Assembly (NCBI GenBank): GCA_900177435.1
Contig: FXAI01000001.1
Span: 539,663 to 603,662, forward strand
From: Alteromonadaceae bacterium Bs31
Lineage (GTDB): Bacteria; Pseudomonadota; Gammaproteobacteria; Pseudomonadales; Cellvibrionaceae
DNA: 64,000 bases
Direction: 5' to 3'
A program made the translations under genes and the position numbers. Under the pieces are notes generated by a model. That model saw only the letters and a program-made list of their open reading frames with translations, was not told the DNA's origin and made no database searches. Positions 9,589-19,111 of the stretch are shown one piece after another (the first letter of the stretch is position 1; each line of letters begins with the position of its first letter).

Positions 9589-11841
9589 ATGGATAGTGAC
9601 AGCTATATTATTGGGGAATGGACTGTTGAGCCCAAGCTAAACAGGCTTTCTAGAGAGGATGAGAACGGCGTAAAGCAAGAGCTTATTCTGGTTCCTAAAG
9701 TAATGACGCTTTTGCAATGCCTCAAAGAGCATGCTGGGCAACCAGTAGCCCAAGAAGCGCTAATGGAGGAAATCTGGCCTAACCGGGTCGTTAGTGATAG
9801 CTCTATATACCAAGCCGTTGCTCAGTTGCGTAAGGCCCTTGGGGATACAAAAACAAAAAAAGAATACGTCGATAGGGTTTCTGGTCAAGGTTATTGCCTT
9901 ATCGCAAAGTGTAATCCCGTCACAAGTGAAGCTAAACCAATTGTAAGTCCCCAAGAGACACAAGAAGCAGCCCCAACATTTGCTCGCCGCAATAACACCA
10001 CTTTCAAACTCGGCTTAGCCGGCATCGGTTTACTATCGCTAACCTTTTCTCTCGCGCTGTACTTTAATTCAGGCTCATCAGTGGGTGGAGCTTCTTCAGG
10101 CCTGACTTCAGTCGCCAAGCAATCCAATAATGGAGTGGATATCCACAAACTAAAATCCATTTCTCTTCTAACCCTCGATACTGAAGCAACCTCTGAAAAG
10201 CAACTTGTCGCGCTTAATGATGTCATTTTGAGCCAGCTCTCTCATATTGGTCATATGAAAATTGTAACGCTGCCATCTGCGCATGAAACGCCTTCGACTC
10301 AAGCTGTTCTAAAAGGCAGTATCCATCAACAGGGCAGTGACATTCGAGTCTTTCTACAACTTGAAGCAACCAAAAACGGGGAGGTGATTTGGGCAAAACT
10401 CTTTAAAGGTGATACTGCAGATTTGTTTTCACTCCAGGATCAAATTGTTAATAAACTGCTGTTGCTATTCAAACGCTCCCAGTCGAGTGCTCTTTCGGCT
10501 AAGGAAAGCATGGGTAAGCATAGTTTTGATCGATATCTACTTGCCCGCCATTTATGGGGGCAGCACACCCCTATCGCTCTAGAAAAAGCCAAAAACATAT
10601 ATGAAGATATGGAAAAAGGTGGCCAGCTCTTTCCTTTAGCAGCCGTAGGTTTGTGTGATACCTATCATTTTCTATACATCTATGCGGACTGGACTATCGA
10701 TAAAGCGTTGGCTAAATGCAGTCCGTTGCTGGATGCCGCTCTAATTGAACAGCCCAATCTAGGTCAAGCATTGGCATCTAAAGCGTTTCTCCTTAGCCGA
10801 TCATCACAACCGGAGCAAGCAGAAGAACTATTCAAGCGGGCGATCCGTTTAGCTCCTAATTATGCATTTGCTCATATGTGGTACGGTAATTTTATACGAG
10901 ACCAAGGGCGAATAAATGACGCTTTAAAACATACGGCCATGGCTTACGAACTAGCCCCAATGTCTGCCATAGTTAATCGTAGTTTGGCTTACTCATATTT
11001 AAATTTACACGATTTACCTGAGGCGGCTTTTTATTATCAGCGTTCGCTTAGCATAGAGCCCAATTATACAAATCGCGCAGCAGAAGAGTTGGAGTTTTTA
11101 CCCCTGACTTCTGAAAGAGTACAAGGCTTTAATAAATGGCTAATTACTCATCATAGTGCTCTAACAAAACAACCTAGTTTCCGACTAAAACAAGCACAAA
11201 TTGAACTGGCATTGGGCCATCATGAAGCGGCTGATGAGATAATAAAAACTATTAATTCGAACGAAGTTAGCAATGGCTATTTGTGGTACGTACAGGCGAG
11301 CTACCATGTATCGATAGGCGAGCTAACACACGCAAGTCAATTGTTTAATCGTCGCTCTAAGCTTAATCCCGATAGTCTCAAGCTTGCCTTACCCTATATT
11401 TTTTCACTTTATGAGTTACAAAATTACAAACAGGCCTACAAGGAACTTTTGGACGCCGTTCCAGAGCTCGCTTTTGAAGATACGCTTATTACTGAGCAAA
11501 ATCAGGACTTGTTGTTTTTCTATTTACTACTAAGTAAACATCTAGATCACCCCGTTGCTAAATTGTCTAAGCGACTTGAGCAATGGTTCGCTATCAATGC
11601 AGATAATTGGGAGCTCCGAGAAAGCATCCCCTCAGTGGAATGGTTGTTGTTTTCAAGTGAAAAACAACAAGCTCAAACGATGCTTCAGGGGATGATGGCT
11701 AAAGGCTGGCTTCCAGATACCAACGTAGACCCTTTTATAGAGCGTAAAATGAAACGACTATTTATCGAGTCAGGCCTTGGCGAAGAGCAATTCACAAAAA
11801 TACTCGCAGACAATCGTCAGCAGTCGCTGTCCAGCCTGTAG
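9589..11841 (+). CDS. CadC/ToxR-type membrane transcriptional regulator with periplasmic TPR domain
   Basis: This is a 750-residue protein. Residues 8-105 are an OmpR/CadC-type winged helix: the recognition part is YQAVAQLRKALGD and the wing ends RVSGQGYCL. A single membrane segment lies at about 140-159 (LGLAGIGLLSLTFSLALYF), and the long C-terminal part has tetratricopeptide-like helices (for example ALASKAFLLSR, AEELFKRAIRLAPNYAFAHMWYGNF, SLSIEPNY). Such proteins sense an envelope signal and bind DNA from the membrane. The start at ATG 9589 is chosen because the 21 residues upstream in the frame are not part of the domain; the ribosome binding site is weak. It is convergent with the amidohydrolase gene (28 bases between stops) and lies inside the direct-repeat-bracketed segment. 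Likely targets are the neighbouring hydrolase genes, which is inference. Confidence 0.85.
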   Translation: MDSDSYIIGEWTVEPKLNRLSREDENGVKQELILVPKVMTLLQCLKEHAGQPVAQEALMEEIWPNRVVSDSSIYQAVAQLRKALGDTKTKKEYVDRVSGQGYCLIAKCNPVTSEAKPIVSPQETQEAAPTFARRNNTTFKLGLAGIGLLSLTFSLALYFNSGSSVGGASSGLTSVAKQSNNGVDIHKLKSISLLTLDTEATSEKQLVALNDVILSQLSHIGHMKIVTLPSAHETPSTQAVLKGSIHQQGSDIRVFLQLEATKNGEVIWAKLFKGDTADLFSLQDQIVNKLLLLFKRSQSSALSAKESMGKHSFDRYLLARHLWGQHTPIALEKAKNIYEDMEKGGQLFPLAAVGLCDTYHFLYIYADWTIDKALAKCSPLLDAALIEQPNLGQALASKAFLLSRSSQPEQAEELFKRAIRLAPNYAFAHMWYGNFIRDQGRINDALKHTAMAYELAPMSAIVNRSLAYSYLNLHDLPEAAFYYQRSLSIEPNYTNRAAEELEFLPLTSERVQGFNKWLITHHSALTKQPSFRLKQAQIELALGHHEAADEIIKTINSNEVSNGYLWYVQASYHVSIGELTHASQLFNRRSKLNPDSLKLALPYIFSLYELQNYKQAYKELLDAVPELAFEDTLITEQNQDLLFFYLLLSKHLDHPVAKLSKRLEQWFAINADNWELRESIPSVEWLLFSSEKQQAQTMLQGMMAKGWLPDTNVDPFIERKMKRLFIESGLGEEQFTKILADNRQQSLSSL

Positions 11842-11869
11842 AATACCGGCTCGTGCTTTTGATTCAGAA

Positions 11870-13393
11870 TTAATCCGCTGCCAGTGTTTGTCGAGCTACA
11901 GCCTGACCATTAATGAATATCCACTCAATGCTGTTATATGCCTCGACGGTTTTGAGTGGATTCTTTGTCAGTAGCAGTAAATTTGCCTTTTTGCCGACCT
12001 CTATGCTTCCAATCGACGCTTCTAAGTTAAACGCCTTAGCATTGTTAATAGTGGCCGCCTGCAATATTTTTCTCAGAGAAACACCTGCGCTATTCCATGC
12101 TTGCATTTCAATATAACCGGACAAACCAGGTGCGTTCGCATAGGATTGGCCAATAATCGTATCAGTGGCAAACAGTAAATTAGCGTCGTACTCAGCCAGC
12201 ACTTCCAACACTTTGACGTTGTGTTGATAATACTTACTAAAATGCTCATGCATAGCCTCATCATCTAGCTCGTGCAAGTGCCGAGGGAGGTATTTACGAA
12301 TGCGCGATTTAAACCACTGTCCCTCATCTGAACGATACCAACCCAACAGTTTCTTGGGATATACTTTTTCTAATGATGAGTTGTTTAGGTAGTTAGCGTC
12401 AAACATGCTGCGCTGAGCATCGAGTACATGCAAGGTAGGCTGATAGCCCATACCTCGTGAAGCAATTTCCTTTAATGTGGCTCGAATGGGTGCTGGAACC
12501 TCAACCTCATGGCGGTACTCATCCCAATGAAACATACCATGAGCAATGATGTCCACATCAGCGAGTAATGCCACGCGCTGAGATGTCCATGAATTGGCAT
12601 GTAAAAGCGTAGGGATGCCTTGCTTTTTACCTTCAACGGCTACATCTTTAATGATCTGCGGCGAGGGTATATCAAAATCTACCATTTCACTGCCACCGTA
12701 CCCATTCTCGTAATAAGTTTTAATACACACGCCCCCGTCGTCCTTAATCCGCTTGACTGTAGCTTTAGCCGTATGCTGGCTTAGGTCATATTCACCATTC
12801 AGGTGCTGTTTTTGGTAATGATCGTACAGAAAGTTGGGGTTATTCAGTAATCGAGTCTTTACATCTTCCTCCATCATTCCATGACCATTGGCGATATCCA
12901 GATGTTTACTGCAGGTGAAGACCTCTGGGTGTAAAGTCTGAGCAGTAAACGTTTCGATGGCTTCTGGTGAAAATACATTAAGGTCAATCAAGCTGGTGTA
13001 GCCAAAATAGAGATAACTGCGAGGCTGCTGCTTAAGATAGGATCTTTCTAGGTCTGGGTGTTGTTGTTTGTGACGCCAAGTCATGCTCGGTACTTTTGCT
13101 AGGTGAACGTGAGAATCAATCAGCCCTGGTATAAGGTAGCGTCCACGACCGTCCACGCGCACGCTTGGCTGTTTCCCTTCTATGACTTCTGGTCGTAACT
13201 TAGACGTTGATACTTCGGTAATGATGCCGTCGTTTACACGTAGGTAAGCATGGTTTAAAGGGCTATTACGTTCTGGTGATATGAGTGTTACATCCTCTAT
13301 TAATAATTCGTTTGCGCCTGCTGGCTCAATGATGGACCAAAAAAGAAACAAAGAAAGAAAAAATGAAGGGGCAGTATTGTGTGTGCTGAGCAT
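11870..13393 (-). CDS. Secreted amidohydrolase-superfamily enzyme
   Basis: This 507-residue protein has an N-terminal signal peptide ending near PAGANE (residue 28). The amidohydrolase fold follows: the N-terminal beta-sandwich (NELLIEDVTLISPE), the metal motif HVHL in PGLIDSHVHLAK near residue 95, a likely bridging Lys in VCIKTYYENG near 224, further His ligands in LLHANSW and IAHGMFHW, and the catalytic Asp in LLFATDTII near 416. The C-terminal strands GSIEVGKKANLLLL close the sandwich. The arrangement resembles imidazolonepropionase-like or prolidase-like periplasmic amidohydrolases; substrate unknown, probably a cyclic amide or dipeptide. It converges with the CadC-type regulator gene. 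Confidence 0.85.
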   Translation of the reverse strand: MLSTHNTAPSFFLSLFLFWSIIEPAGANELLIEDVTLISPERNSPLNHAYLRVNDGIITEVSTSKLRPEVIEGKQPSVRVDGRGRYLIPGLIDSHVHLAKVPSMTWRHKQQHPDLERSYLKQQPRSYLYFGYTSLIDLNVFSPEAIETFTAQTLHPEVFTCSKHLDIANGHGMMEEDVKTRLLNNPNFLYDHYQKQHLNGEYDLSQHTAKATVKRIKDDGGVCIKTYYENGYGGSEMVDFDIPSPQIIKDVAVEGKKQGIPTLLHANSWTSQRVALLADVDIIAHGMFHWDEYRHEVEVPAPIRATLKEIASRGMGYQPTLHVLDAQRSMFDANYLNNSSLEKVYPKKLLGWYRSDEGQWFKSRIRKYLPRHLHELDDEAMHEHFSKYYQHNVKVLEVLAEYDANLLFATDTIIGQSYANAPGLSGYIEMQAWNSAGVSLRKILQAATINNAKAFNLEASIGSIEVGKKANLLLLTKNPLKTVEAYNSIEWIFINGQAVARQTLAAD

Positions 13394-13962
13394 ATGCGTC
13401 GCCTTAATTCGAGTTGGTCAAACAGTAAACTTATACTCCCACAGTGGGCTTTTCAGTACTTAAAATTTATCTGAATTGTTCCTGAAAACCACTCCAGGCC
13501 TGATTTCTCCACTTTTTCACCAGCTTCAAGTCCTTGTAATATATGGATATATTTTGCTTGTGTCAGTTTTCGGTCGTTAGGGTGTTTTCGTTGTTGGGAT
13601 TTGAGAAGCGGCTTAAAGCCAATATTTTTAGGCTAGAAAAATGAGCCTTCTAGATTTTGAGAAAAGCTTTAGAAACTCTTTAGTTACGTTTTAAGTATTT
13701 GTAATGCCCATATGGAATATTGACGAATAGCTTGAGTAGTTGAAATACGACAACCCTCTACAGAGCTAGGTTTTTGCCATTCCAGCTTGTTTGCAATCTT
13801 TTGTGGATAACGCCGGAACGACACAAATCAACTTAAACGGAATGACCCATGGTCTTGCGGAATACATACTTAATGCTAGCCGCAATAGGAACAGTGACTT
13901 TTACTATCGATATCACGTCAGAAGTAGAAGTGAAGTTGCGACTAAATATTTGGAGATGAATT
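13394..13962. other. Intergenic region between divergent amidohydrolase and S41 genes
   Basis: This stretch of 569 bases should hold promoters for both flanking genes. A 63-codon frame at 13791-13982 overlaps the start of the next gene and has no protein-like features. No clear operator was recognised. Confidence 0.5.
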
Positions 13963-15471
13963 ATGTACATTACAATGTTTAACTGCTTTAGGAAAATAGA
14001 AATATGGTTTTTGTTATCGTCGATTTTTGTATTAATTCTTTCAGGCTGTAGCTCAGATAGCAACAGTAATTCGTCTGGAATAGAGCCCTCAACACCCAAA
14101 CCTACAACCGGCATCTGGTCGGCGCCAGCTTACGGCGTTGTAGTTAATATTAGTGATACCGACTATACGTTCTACCAATTTACCAGCCAGTTTTGCCAAA
14201 CCTACCCTCTAGAGGACTATCTTGGCATGGACTTCGACAGTTTAATTGCAAGTACTGAAGTCAACACCGGTAACGGAGCTCTGATCACGACATTGGGAGG
14301 GGTTAAGAGTCCTGGAATAGCGATGCAAAAACAAACCGCATTACCACAGCAATGCATCGATAATTACGTGGCATCCATTGGCGAAGCGAATTATGAGTTT
14401 AACCCTCTGGTTGAATTCGAAATACTTTGGTCAAGCTTTAATGAACTTTATGCATTTTTTGATTTAGAAGAGGTTGATTGGGCTGAGGTTTATGAAGATG
14501 CGAATATTGCCATTACAAACGATACCAATAAAGAAGATCTGTTTAGTATTTTTGCGCAAATGATAACACCACTTAAAGATTTTCATGTTGACTTAGTGGA
14601 TCAGGGGCTGGGTTTTGAATACACCAGCCCCGCCAAAAAACCAAATTTAGCTATCATTGCGCTCACGGACTTTTTGGGGATTCATGGTCTACAGGCGCTT
14701 GCCAGTGAGGAACAATACCTTCAATATTTAGAATATCTAGAACTTCAAAAAGAAAGTGCACTAGCGGTTAACTTGAGTCACGTTGCGGAGGGGGAAAGCG
14801 TTCAGTTTAACGATACCCTAACTATATTTTGGGCCCGCCTAAACGACAATATGGGTTACCTGCTCTTAAATACAATGAGCGCGTCTGAAATTGGCGGCGG
14901 TAACAATATTGATGATAATTTGGCTTCACTGTCAGCAACACTTGATCAAGTACTCACAGATCTTGTTGACGTTGAAGGCCTTATTGTAGATGTTAGGTAC
15001 AATGAAGGTGGAGATGATTTTGTCAGTCAGTATATTGCTGGTCGACTTACAAATCAGTCATTTGATGCTTATAGTAAGCAGGCGCGATTTGGCGTTGTTC
15101 GCACTCCCTTGCAAAACATCGTAATTGAGCCCCAGGGTGATAACCAGTTTACTGGTCCTGTAGCTGTGCTGACCAGCCATACTACAGCTAGTGCAGCCGA
15201 AGTATTTTCCCTCTCAATGCGTGAGAGAACTAATACAATATTGGTTGGTGAAGATACTGCAGGCGGTTTCTCGGATCAGCTTATTAGAACATTGCCAAGT
15301 GGAACGGTATTTAGCTTGTCGAATGAATTTTATCTTAGCGTTACTGGTGAGGAATTTGAGGGTGTAGGGGTCCCTGCTGATATTACACATGCCTTTTTCA
15401 CTATGGCGCAAAGAGAAGCGGGGCAAGACCCTGGCTTCGATGAAGCACTTGAATGGCTACTCAACTTCTGA
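13963..15471 (+). CDS. S41-family (tail-specific) peptidase-like lipoprotein
   Basis: This is a 502-residue lipoprotein. The signal ends in LILSGC with the lipidated Cys at residue 29, followed by a Ser/Asn-rich tether. The C-terminal half has the S41/C-terminal-processing-peptidase core: GLIVDVRYNEGGDD near 343-356, VLTSHTTASAAEVFSLSMRE near 401-420 with the candidate nucleophile Ser in TASAAE, and VGEDTAGGFSD near 430. No separate PDZ domain is obvious. The start ATG 13963 has GGAGATGAATT just upstream. It is likely anchored in the envelope and degrades peptides; the substrate is not known. It is the last gene inside the repeat-bracketed segment. Confidence 0.85.
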   Translation: MYITMFNCFRKIEIWFLLSSIFVLILSGCSSDSNSNSSGIEPSTPKPTTGIWSAPAYGVVVNISDTDYTFYQFTSQFCQTYPLEDYLGMDFDSLIASTEVNTGNGALITTLGGVKSPGIAMQKQTALPQQCIDNYVASIGEANYEFNPLVEFEILWSSFNELYAFFDLEEVDWAEVYEDANIAITNDTNKEDLFSIFAQMITPLKDFHVDLVDQGLGFEYTSPAKKPNLAIIALTDFLGIHGLQALASEEQYLQYLEYLELQKESALAVNLSHVAEGESVQFNDTLTIFWARLNDNMGYLLLNTMSASEIGGGNNIDDNLASLSATLDQVLTDLVDVEGLIVDVRYNEGGDDFVSQYIAGRLTNQSFDAYSKQARFGVVRTPLQNIVIEPQGDNQFTGPVAVLTSHTTASAAEVFSLSMRERTNTILVGEDTAGGFSDQLIRTLPSGTVFSLSNEFYLSVTGEEFEGVGVPADITHAFFTMAQREAGQDPGFDEALEWLLNF

Positions 15472-16180
15472 TCTGAGTCTGTTATGCCAGCCTCATTCAT
15501 CAGCTATACCTTACAATAGGCTAAAGCGAATGATTGGGAATGTTTTTGATTTTTCCGGGGGTGATACCATCAGATTGAGGCCTTGGCCATATAAGGAATT
15601 ACTGAGGGCCTCATAATACAGGCCTGTTGCCGCTAATAGGAGGATGGCATGGCTAGGGTGCTGTGCCGTATGTCGTTTGATATCTATAGTGGTAAATTTG
15701 TGTTTTATCTTTATCGGGGCCTTTTCTATTAGGCGGTTTTCATTCGATGTGATTCCGTCTATTCGAGAGGGCTCATTTTAGTGCGTATTTTACTAAAAAT
15801 TGATTTTAGAGTTATTTCGAAGCTAATGTTTCACGCTAGGGCAATCGGAAGGGCGTTAATACCGCTCAAAGCATGAAGAAAAAGCAACCCTATATCGTAT
15901 ATCCCACTGTTCACCTATGCTCGTTGGTTTGAGCACTTTCGGGTGAGAGTAGTTGAGACACTTATTTTGCCCCCTAAATCACTCTAAATGACCCTGTTGC
16001 AGCTGTTTACACAACCAGTCACAGCATGTGCTCAGAGTGAGTGAGGGGCTTTTGAGCGCTTATGACGTAGCTTTATAAGAAGGGTTTGTTAGTTGAGCCA
16101 AAACGTATAAAACAGGCTTTTAGTGGTTTAGCTTCCAGATACTACGGATGTAGGAAGTCAGTAAAATCAGCGTCTACACT
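15472..16180. other. Non-coding stretch between S41 gene and right repeat copy
   Basis: No gene is supported. A consensus AGGAGG at 15638-15643 sits 5 bases before ATG 15649, but the frame has only 27 codons, so it may be chance or a very small peptide gene. No terminator hairpin was recognised directly after the S41 gene. Confidence 0.45.
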
Positions 16181-16525
16181 GCTGCATCATCGGTGTGTGT
16201 TATGGGGCGCTGCTAGTGCTGGCTTTACTTGTCATGTAAGTATCTGGTTTTTATGGGGGTGCAGAATCGATCGAGGGCAAAGTGTAATGAATTCTCGGGA
16301 AATTGCACGGGGAATTTGTGGTGCGGTGTTGGGGGCTATTGGATGCTCTTGGTATGGGAGGAGTGGTGGCTAGTTATTGCTGCTTGAAACAATACCAATT
16401 TTTTGCTGTGGTGAATTGGGGGTGGCTTTGTGGGGGTGTGGCATGGTTGTTTGGGGTGTTGGCTTCGGGGTAATACAGCGGCGGGTTTTGTCTGTTTTCT
16501 GGGTTTTTAGTGGGTGTCTCATTTT
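16181..16525. repeat. mutS: Direct repeat, right copy, with decayed mutS 5' end
   Basis: This is the second copy of 8560-8927. On the minus strand it reads [11 protein letters not shown] and then TAA where mutS has CAA, then HTPMM, and is lost after codon 18. It is a non-functional mutS start. Relative to the left copy it lacks about 21 bases just upstream of the start codon. Confidence 0.88.
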
Positions 16526-17155
16526 GCTACCTAGCCCTCGGAGAGGCTCCGGGGGTGCTGTCGCAAGTATTGGTGCTATTTATTAGTTGCTAGCCTCTGG
16601 TGCCATATTCCTTGGTTTATTGGATATGGGGCAATAGGTGGTATATGGTGATTTGTGATTATTATTGCCTATGGTATCGCATAAGGTTGGGTGTCGAGCC
16701 ATAGTGGACGTTTGCGGTGTGAGTGATACGCAAGTTTCACATGTAAGGTTTGGCGCTATTTACCACACAGGATGTGGCACTAACTTAGTGTGCTTGATCA
16801 AACAAATAAATATTGGTCTTTATGATGGCTATTTCGATACTGCATGTAAAGTTGCTGGCTACATTAGGTAATATCGCCGATAAACGCGTAACAGCCAAAG
16901 GCTTGAGAAATAGTCGGCTCGATGACGTACTATTTTGGAATATATATCATTCAGACGGTTATTTATCGCCCATCAGCAAGTAAAGCCCGGTTGGCGGGGG
17001 GTGTGGGGTGGCTTATTTTTTAAATTGGGAATAGGTGTCATTGCGACTGACTATTCCGGTATATGTGTCACCGCGGCGTAGTATACGGGTATATACGTCT
17101 TTTTGACCTAGATTCAATTGCTATACGTAAACCAATATTAACTCAGGATGTACCA
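16526..17155. other. Non-coding stretch after right repeat copy
   Basis: A 68-codon frame at 16665-16871 has no recognisable features. The sequence becomes AT-rich towards 17156. No attC-like site was found on this side of the next gene. Confidence 0.45.
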
Positions 17156-17713
17156 ATGACGATTTTTTCATTTTTAATGATTATACAATCAATCATTATA
17201 GGTATTGCTGTTACTGAATTATTAAATGGTGTAGCCAAATTATTACGTAATTATAAATTAGCCGAAATAGGTCTAATCACTCCCATACTGGGAATAATGG
17301 TATTGACTGGCCTATTACAAATATTCTGGGAAACATGGGGATTGCAACATTATGGCGAGTGGACATTTCCGGAAATGCTTCTAATGCTTTCTGGCCCAAT
17401 ATTTTTATATTTAATAGCTCACCTCATAGTTCCAGAAACGAAGACCGAACAACACTTAACCACACACTACTTTTTAAATAAAAATATAGTATGGACTCTT
17501 GCTCTACTAACCGTAGTAGTTGGTGTTCTTTTTCGACCAATTGCTTTTGGTGAGCCGTTGTTTGTTACCGACAACGTATCATCGCTTTTCTTAGTAATCT
17601 GTTGCATTCTTCTAATTGCATTAAAAAATATTTGGCTACACCGAATCTTACTATGCTTAGGCTTTATATCCGTGTTAGTCGATACACTAGCAATAAGCTA
17701 TGCAATACAATAA
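17156..17713 (+). CDS. Small multi-spanning membrane protein, probable integron gene cassette
   Basis: This 185-residue protein has about six hydrophobic segments (for example MIIQSIIIGIAVTELL, ILGIMVLTGLLQIFW, LLTVVVGVLFRPIAF, LFLVICCILLIALKNI). I do not recognise a named family. ATG 17156 was chosen because AGGA lies 9-12 bases upstream and the hydrophobic part starts directly; the frame is open further up but without protein character. Its base composition is clearly more AT-rich than the conserved block. The stop is followed within 10 bases by an attC-like site in the same orientation, the arrangement of an integron cassette. Function unknown. Confidence 0.65.
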   Translation: MTIFSFLMIIQSIIIGIAVTELLNGVAKLLRNYKLAEIGLITPILGIMVLTGLLQIFWETWGLQHYGEWTFPEMLLMLSGPIFLYLIAHLIVPETKTEQHLTTHYFLNKNIVWTLALLTVVVGVLFRPIAFGEPLFVTDNVSSLFLVICCILLIALKNIWLHRILLCLGFISVLVDTLAISYAIQ

Positions 17714-17720
17714 TATGTAT

Positions 17721-17828
17721 AGCAAACGGCTCAAGCCGACCTGCACTACGTCGCTTGTTTTTTACTTTTTCGCTACGCTCGCACAAAAAAACCTAACTCC
17801 GTTCCGGCGACTTAGGTGGGCGTTAGCA
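17721..17828 (+). mobile_element. attC-like integron recombination site (VCR-like)
   Basis: The site of about 108 bases begins AGCAAACGGCTCAAG and ends CTTAGGTGGGCGTTAGCA. The 3' part closely resembles the ends of Vibrio and marine attC sites (CTTAGGCGGGCGTTA), including the GTTA crossover. The two ends are imperfectly complementary, and the middle can fold (TCGCTTGTTTTTT against CAAAAAAAC, and TCGC against GCGA). No integrase gene is in the window, so this would be a stray cassette. Confidence 0.6.
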
Positions 17829-17845
17829 GTTTCGCGTGATAATTC

Positions 17846-18500
17846 ATGCTTTTACCCTATAAATTAGATCTTCCTGTAGAGCACTCTCCAGTCAGTGCCG
17901 AATATAGTACTCATACTAATTTGCTGTGTGATGTACTTTTTACCTGAGCGGGTATCCGGTTTTGAATTAGCCAAGGAAATTATGGTCTTAGATAGCTGGA
18001 ACCTGGTGGGTGTGTTTGGTTATATGTTTTTGCATGCTGATTTTGTACATCTCGCGGGCAATATGTACTTGCTATGGGTCTTTGGTAATGCAATGTGTTC
18101 AAAAATTACTGGGTATGCGTATATACCATTGTTTATTCTATTTGGCGTGGTTGCAGCAGGGTTCCATAATCTAATAGACGCTAGGCCAGCAGTGGGAGCG
18201 TCAGGAGCATTGTTCGGTGTAGTTGGTTTTTATTTTGCGCTGTATCCGACAAATAAGATATCGTGCTTATGGTTCATGTACTCGCGAGCAGGCACATTTG
18301 AAATATCTGCCCATCTGTTAGTTGGGTTCTGGGTGGTGCAAGATATTGCAGGTCTATTTGGTGCGCCAAGTCCAATAGCCCATATGGCACATATTTCAGG
18401 TTTTCTGGTCGGGTTGGTTGTGGGGTACTGGTTACTTATTACAGGTCGTATTGCGATGTATGACTATGACTTAAAAACATTGCCAGACTTAATACAGTAA
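17846..18500 (+). pseudogene. Rhomboid-family intramembrane serine protease, probable frameshift near the 5' end
   Basis: The frame open from GTG 17895 to 18500 encodes a rhomboid core: the HLAGNMYLLWVFG segment (the HxxxN-type oxyanion region), the nucleophile motif GASGALFG, and the later catalytic His in AHMAHISGF, with six or so membrane segments. The usual cytosolic N-terminus is not in this frame. A start at ATG 17846 in another frame reads MLLPYKLDLPVEHSPVS, which looks like a normal rhomboid N-terminus and would join if one base were added near 17893. So either a 1-base deletion disrupts the gene or translation starts at GTG 17895 or ATG 17931. It lies directly after the attC-like site. 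Confidence 0.65.
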
Positions 18501-18813
18501 AAACAAAATCAACTCAGTCAGCAGGAATTCCGTCCCAGGGCACGTTTTACGGTAAACGCTGCGCTACAGAAAAAACATGCTCCTGCACTCCAGGCGTTGC
18601 CGTGAGGCGCAAGGCATCAAGTAGACTTAATAGTATTTGTGAAAATGTTGAGACCGTTATTTCTTAGCAACACAAAATACGACGGAATTAAGCCAATAAA
18701 TAGTGAGGTGTCAAATCAACTACACCCTTCCATCATCGAATACGTCTGAAGCAGAGCCGTTTTCAATAGCCGCCTCAAAGCTAATCTAATGTAGAGTGCT
18801 CAGTCCTAATACT
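18501..18813. other. Non-coding stretch between rhomboid gene and MITE
   Basis: No gene, attC site or clear terminator is seen in these 313 bases. Confidence 0.5.
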
Positions 18814-19111
18814 TAGGGCCTGTTAACACTAATTTAATCTGCTCTGCTGGAGCCTGTATTTTTAGGCTGAACGCGGATCGCCGCCCGGACCTTTTGAGCG
18901 TTGTCTAGTGGTGCTAAACGAGCGAGAAATAACGCATCAGCATGGAAATACAGGCCCAGCCCTTCGGGTTGCAGTCAAAATCCCGCTCTCTGCGTTGTTT
19001 GTCGCTTATTTGGAACAACCAAACCACGCTTCGCACGTCGGGGTGCCGTATCACTTGATAGCGAAATTTTGACTGCAACAGAGTAGGTTAAATTAGTGTT
19101 AACAGGCCCTA
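18814..19111. mobile_element. MITE of about 294 bp with TA target duplication
   Basis: The ends are inverted copies of GGGCCTGTTAACACTAATTT, extended by AA and then imperfectly for about 15 more bases (CTGCTCTGCTGGAG against CTACTCTGTTGCAG). Both ends are flanked by TA, the duplication expected of Tc1/mariner or IS630-type transposases. The inside has no transposase frame, so it depends on one supplied elsewhere. Confidence 0.82.

Noticed and set aside
13791-13982. 63-codon frame upstream of the S41 gene
   Set aside because: Overlaps the start of the well-supported lipoprotein gene and has no recognisable features.
15649-15732. 27-codon frame behind a perfect AGGAGG
   Set aside because: Too short to judge without conservation; mentioned only in the note on the non-coding stretch.
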